Source of the DNA: Helichrysum umbraculigerum
Lineage: Eukaryota > Streptophyta > Magnoliopsida > Asterales > Asteraceae
Length of the DNA stretch: 64,000 bases
Assembly: GCA_949592205.1 (NCBI GenBank)
Contig: CATIUR010000005.1
Coordinates: 33,292,179 to 33,356,178 of the forward strand
Reading direction: 5' to 3'
Part shown: positions 1 through 9,311 of the stretch, one piece after another
How positions within the stretch are numbered: position 1 is the stretch's first letter
Layout of the letters: the number at the start of each line of letters is the position of its first letter
The notes under the pieces: model-generated
What the model saw: only the letters and a program-made list of their open reading frames with translations
Database searches by the model: none
What the model was told of the DNA's origin: nothing
Position numbers and translations under genes: made by a program

Positions 1-1
1 T

Positions 2-730
2 ATGTTACGGGCGTGTATTTTGGAGTATGGAGGTTCGTGGGATTCCCACCTACCGTTAGTAGAATTTGCGTATAATAATTCGTATCATTCTAGTATTGGT
101 ATGCCGCCATACGAAATGCTTTACGGACGTCGTTGTCGAACGCCGACTTGTTGGTTAGAGGCGGGAGAAAAACAGTTTGCGGGTCCCGATATTGTCCAGA
201 TTACGGCTGATAAAGTTGCTATAGCTCGTGAGAAATTGAAAGCCGCTAGAGATAGGCAGAAACAGTATGCTGATCCGCGTCGTCGACCAGTTAATTTTGT
301 TGAAGGTGAATTGGTTTATTTAAAAGTGTCACCTTGGAAGGGCGTGATTCGTTTTGGTAAGCGTGGGAAATTGGCTCCAAGGTTTATAGGTCCATTTAAA
401 ATCCGACAAGTAGTTAATGACCAAACAGTTGCCTTAGACCTTCCTTCTGAATTAAGTGGTATTCACGATACCTTTAATGTTTGCTATTTGCGGAGATGTA
501 ATGTGGAGGATCCAACCCAAATCCTTCCGTTACAAGATCTTAGAGTTGATCAAGGTCAGAAATTAGTAGAAGAGCCCATTGAGTTAGTTGATAGAAAAGT
601 GACTAAATTACGCAAGAAGGAGATACCTATGGTTCTAGTGAAATGGAAACATAGTTTGGGAGAAAATCTTACTTGGGAGACTGAGTCGAGTATGAGGGCT
701 CGTTACCCTGGTTTATTCAAGTCTAGTTAG
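2..730 (+). CDS. Gypsy Pol C-terminus: integrase end and chromodomain (partial)
   Basis: The frame is open from the window edge to TAG at 728-730; the true start is upstream. Residues 1-50 are the end of the integrase core, with the plant-gypsy signatures EFAYNNSYHSSIGMPPYEMLYGR (quoted here as AYNNSYHSS, then PYEMLYGR). Residues 95-165 are the GPY/F-like C-terminal module (VYLKVSPWKG, then APRFIGPFKI). Residues about 195-240 resemble a group II chromodomain (VLVKWKHS, then TWETESSMRARYPGLF), which in this family is thought to direct integration to heterochromatin. No stop or frameshift is visible, so this part looks recently active. Reverse transcriptase and the catalytic integrase residues are not in the window. 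Confidence 0.93.
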   Translation: MLRACILEYGGSWDSHLPLVEFAYNNSYHSSIGMPPYEMLYGRRCRTPTCWLEAGEKQFAGPDIVQITADKVAIAREKLKAARDRQKQYADPRRRPVNFVEGELVYLKVSPWKGVIRFGKRGKLAPRFIGPFKIRQVVNDQTVALDLPSELSGIHDTFNVCYLRRCNVEDPTQILPLQDLRVDQGQKLVEEPIELVDRKVTKLRKKEIPMVLVKWKHSLGENLTWETESSMRARYPGLFKSS

Positions 731-752
731 ATTTCGGGGACGAAATCTTTCT

Positions 753-766
753 AAGGAGGGAAGATT
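753..766 (+). other. Polypurine tract of the gypsy element
   Basis: A purine-rich run (AAGGAGGGAAGATT) lies directly before the TG of the 3' LTR, 23 bp after the pol stop. In LTR retroelements this site primes plus-strand DNA synthesis. Position and composition fit; the exact ends are inferred. Confidence 0.75.
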
Positions 767-2358
767 TGTAACACCCTGAATTGGGCCCAGTAGAATCAGG
801 TATTTATTTAAATTTTAATACGTACATTTAATTGTTTGAATATGTTTGATTTTGAAATTAATAGGTAAATAAGCCTCAGGAGATATTGTGACTAGTAAAA
901 TATTATTTGTTTTAAATAATATTAGACGACGGTAAAATAAAATAATTTTCTCGCAATTAGTATTTAGGTTCCAGACAATAGATCAAAAAGGTGGTATAAT
1001 AGTGTACTGTAAATAAAAGGGGGCCGGTTATAATAAAAATGAGGGGATCGATCCATTTTATCCCCAATCCCTCATTTCACCTAGTTTCTAAAACCTAACT
1101 TCTATATCATTCAAAAACCTTACAAATCAAAAGCTTAAAAAAAAAATTGAGGAACGCGATCCAGCATCATTGACCGGATCGCGTTGCCATGTGTTAATTG
1201 GTTACCGCATGTTTTGTTCTTGTGAACGCGATCCTGAAGCCTCTTTCCCGGATCGCGTTGATCAGTAGAATATTGAGTTCGTTTGGATTTGTTCTTGCGA
1301 ACGCGATCCAAGCCCTTTTTCCGGATCGCGTTCCACAGTGTATTTTGGTGACAGAATATTTTCCTTAAGAGGAACGCGATCCCACCCCAATAGTCTGGAT
1401 CGCGTTTGCCTTTATAATTTTGAAGATTTTGATAGTTTGTGAACTTATATGAATCTACCATATACATTATTTAATTATCGATATTTCTTGATTATTAATG
1501 TATGTAATTGAGTATAGTCATAATTAGTTATGAGACGAGTTATTAACTTGTGTTTTAATTGTGTGTACAGAGACACCGAAGACTCAATAAAATAAGACTT
1601 TTGAGTTTGGAGAAGGAGACTAACAGGTGAGTGGACTTTGATCTCTCGCTATGTTTAGTGATCACTTATGTGGTTACTTCATGTGTTAAATGTTGTGTGC
1701 AAGTGTTAAAGTGTTAAGTGAATTGTGAATTGTGTTAGGTGTTAAAGTGTTAAGAAACCTATTGGTTATTGTGTTAAGGAGGTCAACTTGTTGGACGTTT
1801 TACTACAGGTTAGTCAACACGAGAATTGTGAACATGTGTTGTGAATGGAGTTCGTGTTGACTAAAGGTAGCAAACCGTTATCGGTTAACCACTGTATTGG
1901 CCTGCAGTTGGTGTAAGTGTCGCTTGGTGGGCCACCGCGGCTGAGGGTGCCACAAGGGCCACCGATCCTCTAGTGATGTTGAGTCATTGTGTTAAATTGA
2001 TGTAGACCCATGGTGTTAAACTAAGTGTAGTGTTAGTAATGAGTTAACTCACTTAGCTTCGTGCTAATCCCTCGTTGTTTACTCCTTGCAGGTTAATATA
2101 TTTTGTAAGGGCGGGTCTCGGAGTAAATTGAAGGAATGTTTGATAATGATGAAACTCTGATGACTTTTGTACTAATTCAATTGTTTTGTTAAAGTAACGC
2201 CCAACTAGTTGTGTAATGGTATAACGAAATACTTATGTAAATGATTATGTATATTTTGGTTAATCCAAGGTTATATATATATATGGGATATTGCTTCCGC
2301 GTTGTTTTTTTAAAAAAAAAAAAAAAAAAAATGTGTTCTAAATTAGGGGCGTTATACA
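767..2358 (+). mobile_element. 3' LTR of gypsy chromovirus (1592 bp)
   Basis: It starts TGTAACACCC right after the polypurine tract and ends GGGGCGTTATACA, giving TG...CA ends with short inverted similarity. GGCCGGTTATAA near 1022 is a possible TATA region, and a very similar string occurs in the LTR at 42.9 kb (near 43389). Downstream, at 1153-1406, lie four hairpins at 73-bp spacing. A long A run (about 2310-2330) precedes the end. The 3' end resembles that of the solo LTR at 29.4 kb (A run, GTTCTAAA, GGGGTGTT-like end). With only one LTR in view, insertion age cannot be estimated. Confidence 0.88.
1153..1406. repeat. Four regularly spaced hairpins (AACGCGATCC / GGATCGCGTT)
   Basis: Four inverted repeats have identical 10-bp arms, AACGCGATCC and GGATCGCGTT. 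Left arms start at 1153, 1225, 1300 and 1373; right arms start at 1176, 1250, 1323 and 1397. Loops of 13-15 bases differ in sequence, as do the spacers, yet the eight arms are identical by eye and the period is 72-75 bp. The array lies in the LTR downstream of the possible TATA region, so it is probably transcribed. No function is known to me. Confidence 0.9.
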
Positions 2359-4286
2359 CTACGTTGAGCATCTAACATTTTATCCATTTGAGATGTCCCA
2401 TAGTTCTCAAGTTTACGGTTTTGCTCAATTAACCTTAAGTTAAGATTCACTATTTCCTGATCCTTACTAGCAATTGTCTCATTTAAGTCTTTGATATTCA
2501 TATAGAGACCATCTATGACAACAGATTTTTCACTTATGGTATCTCTAAGTTTTGTTCTATCCGAAGCATCAGACTTAATTTTATCTTTTAAGGCTTGTTT
2601 ATCATCACTTAATCTACGAATATCCATAATGGCTTGATCAAGTTCAGATCTAACAGTCTTATAGGATTCCTTATCCATATTCAATTGTGATGACAGATTG
2701 CTATTTGACACAGTTAAGACACTATTCTGAGATTGTAAATCAGTAACTAAGTAACAAACATCAGCAAGATTAAGAATATCTAAACATACCTTCTTCTTGT
2801 CAGTTTGTACTTCAGCCATGCGTGCCACGAATTCTTCAGGACTCATATCTGGAGTTGAATCCATATATAGCACGTCATCATCACTTGCCTTCACTTCAGA
2901 CTCAGGCACCTCTGCTCTCTGTTCCATATCAGTGGGCATGTAGGACACTGATCCAGCAGCTGTCTCTTCAATCTCGGCCATCAAAGCTTCCTCAGAATGA
3001 GCTTGCCAATCATAAGAGCCATCCAACTGCTTCACCACTAAGGCTTTGGAAGCAAGATTACTTCCCGAACCTTGTTTTCCTTGCGCTTCTACTTTAGGTC
3101 TTTGGCATTCTCTAGCAAAATGACCAATACCCTGACAGTTAAAGCATCTGACCTTGGTTTTATCAAACCCTGATCTATTTCCCAACACCTTTCTACCAGT
3201 TCTCTTGAGGAAATTTTTAACTTTTCTTGAAACCAATGCTAACATCTCTTGAAGTTCCAATTCCTCAACATAATCAGGATCTATCTGCTCATAATCCTCG
3301 TCAAATAGAACAGGATCATTGATCTTTCCCTCTATGTAATTTTCATATGATGCCACAAAGGAAGCAAGAACAGACAGTTGCTGTTCAGCATATTTCACAC
3401 TCATCGGCATCTTCTGATGCTCTTGAGGTGACTTCTCAGAATTCTTTCCCTTTGTCTCATCACTAGAGGAGGAAATAAAGCATAGATCTTCAGTAATCAT
3501 TTCTCCATTTTCACCAGTATCACCAACTAGCAGTGCAGTTGTCGAACTAGAGGACGCAGTCGATAGATTTGACTTTCCATGATACAACCCAGGGTTCTGA
3601 ACCTGATCAGAATCACTATCTCTTGACTTTCTGGAGAAATCATAACCTTTCAGCTTGTCAATGACTTGCTCTAAGGTCATAGTAGAATACCTGGTTTCGT
3701 TATCCTTAATCATAACGCCATACATTTCCCATTTAGAAGGCAAACCCTCAAGAAACTTGTCGGTTTTAGCTACTTCTTCTTCAACAATCTCATGGTATTC
3801 TAATTCACTTAGCAGATGGTAGAAACGCGTGACATAGACATCAAGATCTTCTCCTTTTAAAGCTTTAAACATAGTAAACTGCTTTTTGAGAAGACTCATC
3901 TTGCCAGCTCTCACCTGTCCCTCACCTCTTTTCTCTAGAGTTTCCCAGAGCGTTCTAGCAGTATGAAAAGACTTCAGTTGATGAGCAATCTTTTTAGGAA
4001 GACACATCTTTATGCATGAATGTGCTTTATTTTCATTTCTGTAAGCTTCCTTCTCTTGATCACTCATGTTCGCATAGGTAAGAACCACAGTGGCATTTTG
4101 AACAGTTTGAGTAGGTGCGGTGTATCCACTCTTGATACACATCCAGATTGACAGGTCATGGAATCTACAGTAAGATTCAAATCTGTCCTTCCAATTGTAG
4201 TAATCCTCGATCCTCAACAACTTAGGTGGAACGTTTGATTTTCCCACCTCGTGGTCCATTTCGATCATTCTACTTAAGTCAGACAT
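2359..4286 (-). pseudogene. Copia gag, truncated by the gypsy insertion
   Basis: It begins MSDLSRMIEMDHEVG and has the copia gag core (RIEDYYNWKDRFESYC; LEGLPSKWEMYGVMIKD) over about residues 1-220. A CCHC zinc knuckle, CFNCQGIGHFAREC, lies near residue 385, and a long coiled coil follows from about residue 500. The reading frame is open across GKQGSG, where element 2 has a stop. The last in-element codons are at 2359, and the frame ends on a stop inside the gypsy LTR (2352-2354). Gag proteins of this type package element RNA in cytoplasmic particles; this one lacks its second zinc knuckle and all of pol. Confidence 0.9.
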
Positions 4287-4314
4287 CTTAAAATGTAAAG
4301 TAAAACTGTTTCAG

Positions 4315-4540
4315 CGAATTCAGAAAACTCAACTCGCAAGACTCAGCTCAACTCGCAATCTCAGCTCGACTCGCAGAATACGTCGATTCGCAAGCCTTAG
4401 TTCGGATTGCTAAAGATGTCGATTCGCAAGTGATTTGGATTCGCGAGGGATCTCAGTTCGACTCGCAAGCCTCAGTTCGACTCGCTAGTTCAACTCGGTT
4501 CGCAGGCGAAGCTGGAACCCTAATCTCGACTCGCGAAACG
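4315..4540. repeat. GCGAGT-motif leader of copia element 1
   Basis: The untranslated leader between PBS and gag is packed with ACTCGC (minus strand GCGAGT) words, many as AACTCGCA, GACTCGCA or variants such as GATTCGCA, spaced roughly 15-30 bp. The same array precedes gag in element 2 (22130-22345). It is noncoding. Confidence 0.8.
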
Positions 4541-4731
4541 GCTGTTAAACCCGAAAACGAATGTTTAAGGTATTTTTACGACTGAAACTAAGAATTTCGA
4601 CCGTAAACAAACCCTAAAACTTCCGGAGAATGATTTTGATCGTTAGTATTGCAAGAAAGCACGTAAAAACGACCCGAATCAAAAACGCAATATTACTAAA
4701 ACTCACGAACACACTCGTATTTAGCCCGAAA

Positions 4732-4743
4732 GCTCTGATACCA
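4732..4743 (-). other. Primer-binding site, copia element 1
   Basis: The minus strand reads TGGTATCAGAGC two bases inside the LTR end. This is complementary to the 3' end of plant initiator methionine tRNA, the standard copia primer. Confidence 0.92.
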
Positions 4744-4745
4744 GA

Positions 4746-5328
4746 TGTAAGTCCCCTAGTTTTAGGATCGATAACTTCGTTATCTGTAGTATTAAGGTGC
4801 GGAATCCCTCAATACGGTGTTATCTTACTAACAACGAATACGTTCGTAATTGCGTTTATAAAGCTTAACTTTAAACGAATAATACGTCAAAGCCTAGCAG
4901 TTAGGTTTAAGTTTTCTCTGGGTTTATCGAGTTCGCAGATCAGAATAATGCCAAAAGTTATGTTTTTCACGAATGAAAAACTTTATATAATCTGGTCCCG
5001 GCTCGGCTCGCATGGGCCTGCGAGTTCGGTCCAACTCGCAGCCCAAGCCCAGTAAAGGACTCGGCTCGCCAGACTCATGCTTCGCGAGTTCAGATCTCAC
5101 CTCACAGCTCAACTCGCTGCGACTTGAGATCTCGACTCGTCTCGCATGAAACGTCTATTATTTATTTCGTATTTAAACATTCGTCTAACTTAGCACAATA
5201 ATATGTTTAACGAATATTACTAACAAAACAAATATTTATTTACAAATCTAAACCAATATACAAATGTAATAATAATTACACCAGTCCTATTTTAAGCTAG
5301 ATCTGTTGTCACAATCTATGTCTCAACA
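4746..5328 (-). mobile_element. 5' LTR of copia element 1 (583 bp)
   Basis: On the minus strand it starts TGTTGAGACATAG and ends GGGGACTTACA. It aligns throughout with the LTRs at 8675-9255 and 22552-23512 but has many substitutions and small indels. It contains the inverted GCGAGTT / AACTCGC pair near 5019-5039. The short plus-strand ORF here (4630-5055) also recurs in the other copies and is only antisense translation of the LTR. Confidence 0.9.
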
Positions 5329-5333
5329 TTTTC

Positions 5334-5670
5334 ATATGTAAATCTAAGGACCAAATATTTGTGGATACAAATTTAGCTTACTAGATCAAAATATAAGAAC
5401 TATGAACTTAAACTTTGATACATTATGGTTAGTAATATAAGCCTACTTGTTTGTTTAGCTTAGTTAGTAGGCAAACTCAAATGCATGCTTGAGTTTTACT
5501 CTTTATATGCACAAGTTATTACATGATATAGCTTTCTTTAAGTTCATAGTCTTGTGTCGCACCTAGGTGCATGTTCCAACTTGATCTCCATTTATTGTTA
5601 CTGTAATATCCTTTGTCTATAGTTTCTGCACACTTTAGTTGTTTGCTTATATATATATTCTCATGTTGCT
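5334..5670. other. Noncoding 5' flank of the Harbinger ORF1
   Basis: AT-rich sequence between the copia 1 LTR and ORF1. No gene is seen; it probably holds the promoter or leader of the Harbinger remnant. Confidence 0.4.
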
Positions 5671-6774
5671 AGATGGCCTCAAGTAATGATAATGCGAAAA
5701 AAGAAACTTTTAGTTGGACCGATCAGAATGTGTTAGCTTTGTGTGAACTATTGAACAAATACATTACCTAGAATGGTCGAAGCTCTCCATTTAAATGGAC
5801 AGACCTTCAGCCAAATGTGAGAAAATTGTCCAAACCAAAGTGAATAGCGAGAAGGTTTTAAAGAACAAATATAATGAAATGAGGCAAGACTATAATCTGT
5901 GGAAGTCGCTGAAAAATCAAACGGGTCTAGGTTGGAATGGAAGTACACATGTGGTAGTGGGTTCTGATGAATGGTGGGACAAAAAAATTAAGGTAAGATC
6001 GTTTGATTAACTCTAATTTTGTAGTAAGTGCAATTTTAATAATTTTGGAATGTAACGGTTAGCTATTATACATGATAGGAAAACAACAATTTAAGAAGAT
6101 TTCAGAAAAAGCAACCTTCAATAGAATTGCAAGAGGCATGGAATCAATTATTTGCGGATGTAGTTGCTAGTGGGGTAGATTGTGTAGCACCCTCTGTAGA
6201 CCCAATTACTTTGACTGAGGTGCATCATGTCAACCTTGAAAACGAGGTGCCTCATGTCAATCTTGAGGATGAGATGCACCATGTGAATGTTGAGGATGAT
6301 GATGTGGATTCTTATTCACAAATCCCTCAATACTCTTCACGTTTGGAAACCTTGGAAGCTGAAGAGAGTGGTTTCTTTTCAAGTTTCATGGATGAGGTGA
6401 AACACAAAGGGATATCAACACAAAACCTAATTGGGAAAACTAACCCACCTCAAAAGAGAGCTAAAATGAATACTAAACCTGCTAAGATGAAGCGCAAAGG
6501 TAGAGAATCAGCTGGAAGCCTAATGTTTAAGGTGCTTGTTGCTCAACAAAATGCTACTCAAAATCGTGTTTTACAGATTTTAGAGTCTGATGCTTCTGGT
6601 AAAGTTAGTAACTCTAGTGTTGGTGCAACTATCAGTGTGCTTAACAACATGGTAAATGAGGATTTAATGATGAACGGTGATAGGTTGTGGTGCTTTGCGA
6701 TGACTTTATTTGAAGATGCTGTGAAAAGAGAACTATTTATAAGTATGCCAGATAATGAAGGCAGGCTAGCTTGA
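5671..6774 (+). pseudogene. Harbinger ORF1: Myb/SANT-like DNA-binding protein, broken
   Basis: ATG at 5671 opens MASSNDN, then FSWTDQNVLALCELLNKYI, a Myb/SANT-like (MSANTD-type) trihelix start. A TAG follows at 5768-5770, then FKWTDLQPN and, after an apparent frameshift, NKYNEMRQDYNLWKSL and GSDEWWDKKIK. Exon 1 ends at 5992 (GTAAGA donor) and exon 2 begins at 6079 after TAG, keeping the frame. Exon 2 (to 6774) carries ENNNLRRF, two imperfect VNLED-type repeats, a basic stretch (KRAKMNTKPAKMKRKG) and a helical C-terminus. In the family ORF1 helps the transposase bind DNA. At least one stop and one frameshift make this copy non-functional. Confidence 0.78.
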
Positions 6775-7550
6775 CTGAAGTTTAAGCAAAATATATGCAA
6801 CTAAATTCTAATATTTGGGTATCGTAGAAGGTTAATTAATGTATTTTGGTACTTTTTCTTCCCAATATGTGTCTTTGATTTCCATCTATAGTAGAACTTG
6901 AACCTAGACCCGATGTATTTTTGCACTTTCTGCGTTGAACCTAGACGTGATGTATTTTGGCACTTTGTACCGAGCTTGCTCTATTTTGGCACCTAGTATG
7001 TGAACGTGATGTATTTGGCCCCTGTTATATAGATGTCAGTTGTGTTTTGTGGTTTAGTGTAAGTGTTTTTTGATGCTTCGAACTCATTTGTCATAAACGA
7101 TTGTTGAATATTATAGACTTGGTTTTACTGTATCATTACGGGTTACGGGTCATATGGGTCGGGTTAACACCTCTGAAACTAGTAATACGAAAAATTTATT
7201 TATTGTGTCTCTGTTTGTATTATTAGGACTCAAATAATAGTTTGCATATATTGTTGATATTCCTACTATTATATTATAAGCATATACTTACTGTTTGTGT
7301 TCTTAAGTAATTGTTGAGAGATGAATTCAGTAATAACCATTCTATCCGATTAATTATAAGCATATACTTACTGTGTTCCTTTTATTACATGAGCTAGAAA
7401 TCTTTTTTGGCATAATGTAAATTGGTATTCATTATTATAAAGTTGCTTATAACAAACTATGTGCATTTCTAAAGATTTAGATACTAATGTATCATATATA
7501 AAAGAATGTGCAATATAAAATAATGTACTTATTTGGTTGAACAGGTGGAT
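6775..7550. other. Noncoding spacer between Harbinger ORF1 and transposase
   Basis: AT-rich; no ORF of note. Near 6890-7030 the words TGATGTATTTTGGCACTTT / GAACCTAGACCCGATGTATTTTTGCAC recur three or four times as a short degenerate direct repeat. An acceptor-like ACAG at 7541-7544 lies just before the transposase start. Confidence 0.5.
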
Positions 7551-8669
7551 ATGACAACAATGGATGTTGAAAAAAGAAAGATGATAATCAAATTGTATAG
7601 TTCACAATTGCTAATGGATTCGTTGTCTACGAGTACTCAAGTTGCTGCATACTATTATAAGTACATGTACAAGGAACCGTGTATGACTTCGTTTCAAACA
7701 GGCGAGGCATGGATGAATGAAGTTTTAAATGGTAATCCTATACGGTGTATTAATGCATTTCGAATGGATCCAATTGTATTCATGAAACTATGTGAAGAAT
7801 TACAGTCAAAATATGGACTGAAATCGAGTGATAAAATGTCAATAGTTGAAAAGGTGGGAATATTTGTATATACCCTTGCCTTAGGCGTGTCTAACAGGGA
7901 TGTTATGTAGCGTTTTCAACGCTTCGGAGAAACCGTTTGCAGAGCATTTCATGAGGTTCTTGAAGCGATAACTGCTAGAAGCAAAGGTTTTAGAGGCCTA
8001 GCACGTGACATTATAAAGCCAAAGGATCCAACATTTCAGCTTATACCACCTCAAATAAGCAAAGATCGAAGATGCATGCCATATTTCAAGGTATTAATAG
8101 TTTTATGACTTTATCCATTTTTTCTCTTTCTCAAATTGTAAGTTAGTTCTCTATATCGTTATTACTTAGTATCTTTAAATTTCACTAGGATTGCATTGGA
8201 TGTATTGATGGTACACACATTAAGGCATGCATCCCATAGACTCAACAATTGCGGTATATAGGTAGAAAGGGCATACCAACTTTCAATGTAATGGCTACAT
8301 GTGATTTTGATATGTGTTTCACCTTTATATCGGTTGGATAGGAGGGATCGGCATATGACACACGTGTTTTTCTTCACGCGATCAATACACCATCAATGAA
8401 CTTCCTAAAACCACCCGAAGGTAAGATTATATATACTCATGTTGGCATACACGTGCATATTACTTTTATCAATTACATGTTACTTATATTTGTTAATCAT
8501 CTTATAGGTAATATATTATTTTGTTAATAAAGGATATCCGGATAGAAAGGGATATTTGGTTCCTTATTCTAGAACAAGATATCATAAATCTCAATTTGAA
8601 AAGGAGCCGCCTAATAACACACAAGAAGCTTTTAACCGTTCTCATTCATCTCTACGAAGTTATATTGAG

Positions 8670-8674
8670 AGGTC
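8670..8674. repeat. Target-site duplication (left) of copia element 2
   Basis: AGGTC immediately precedes the LTR; the same AGGTC follows the other LTR at 23513-23517. This perfect 5-bp duplication defines the element's ends and its insertion in the transposase reading frame. Confidence 0.95.
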
Positions 8675-9255
8675 TGTAAGTCCCCTAGTTTTAGGATCGA
8701 TAACTTCGTTATCTGTAGTATTAAGGTGCGGAATCCCTCAATACGGTGTTATCTTACTAACAACGAATATGTTCGTATTGCGTATACTAATACTTAGCTT
8801 TAAACGATAATACGTCAAAGCCTAGCCGTTAGGTTTGTTTTCTCTGGGTTATTCGAATTCGCAGGTTCAGAATATGCAAAAAGTGTTTTCGATTTCATAA
8901 GGAAAATCGTTTAAATAGTTCTGTCCGGCTCGGCTCGCATGGGCCGGCGAGTTCGGTCCAACTCGCAGCCCAAGCCCAGTATAAAGCTCGGCTCGCCAGT
9001 CTGATACCTCACGAGTTCAGGTCTCACCTCACAGCTCGACTCGCTGCGACCTGAGATCTCGACTCGCCTCGCATCAAACGTCTATTTCTTTATTTCGTAT
9101 TTAACATTCGTTTAACTTAGCACAATAATATGTTTAACGAATATTACTAACAAAACAAATATTTATTTACAAATCTAAACCAATATACAAACATAATAAT
9201 AATTACACTAGTCCTATTTCAAGCTAGATCTGTTGTCACACTCTATGTCTCAACA
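8675..9255 (-). mobile_element. 3' LTR of copia element 2 (581 bp)
   Basis: TGTTGAGACATAG...GGGGACTTACA on the minus strand. It matches the 5' LTR almost perfectly but lacks its 380-bp internal duplication. It includes GCGAGTT-CGGTCC-AACTCGC (8947-8966), a 7-bp inverted pair, and several other GCGAGT words in the transcribed half. Confidence 0.95.
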
Positions 9256-9268
9256 GACTCCCCCTTGA
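9256..9268 (-). other. Polypurine tract of copia element 2
   Basis: The minus strand reads CAAGGGGGAGTC ending directly at the 3' LTR TG. It is a textbook plus-strand primer site and fixes the element's orientation. Confidence 0.9.
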
Positions 9269-9311
9269 CAATAGCTCTAGCGTCTTTATCTTCACGCTTT
9301 GTCTTTGGTCT

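Larger units (their letters stand above)
1..2358 (+). mobile_element. Ty3/gypsy chromovirus, 3' portion
   Basis: This is the 3' end of an LTR retrotransposon whose 5' part lies left of the window. It holds the integrase C-terminus with chromodomain, a polypurine tract and a complete 3' LTR. The LTR ends at 2358, and the next bases continue mid-gag in a minus-strand copia element. The same copia sequence is uninterrupted at 20150-20165, so this element inserted into the older copia. The bases after the LTR, CTACG (2359-2363), are the likely target duplication, but the other copy is outside the window. The chromodomain and the TGTAACACCC LTR start suggest the Tekay/Del lineage. Confidence 0.9.
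2359..5328 (-). mobile_element. Copia (SIRE-like) element 1, 5' portion
   Basis: Read on the minus strand it has a 5' LTR (5328-4746), a PBS (4743-4732), a GCGAGT-rich leader (about 4540-4315) and gag (4286 onward). Gag is cut at 2359 by the gypsy element; the rest lies left of the window. It is the same family as the full element at 8675-23512, with a near-identical gag, but its LTR is visibly more diverged (for example around 4835-4990), so it is a separate insertion. The base after the LTR starts TTTTC (5329-5333), a candidate target duplication whose partner is not visible. Confidence 0.88.

Noticed and set aside
1153..1406. CRISPR-like array (regular repeats with variable spacers)
   Set aside because: Regular spacing is real, but each unit is a split inverted repeat inside a plant LTR. 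There are no cas genes and this is nuclear DNA.
1135..1467. Minus-strand ORF of 110 codons
   Set aside because: It runs through the hairpin array of the LTR; repeated DRV-like residues come from the repeats, not from protein constraint.
4630..5055. Plus-strand ORFs recurring at 4630, 8556 and 22436
   Set aside because: They recur because they lie antisense in copies of the same copia LTR; no start context or domain.
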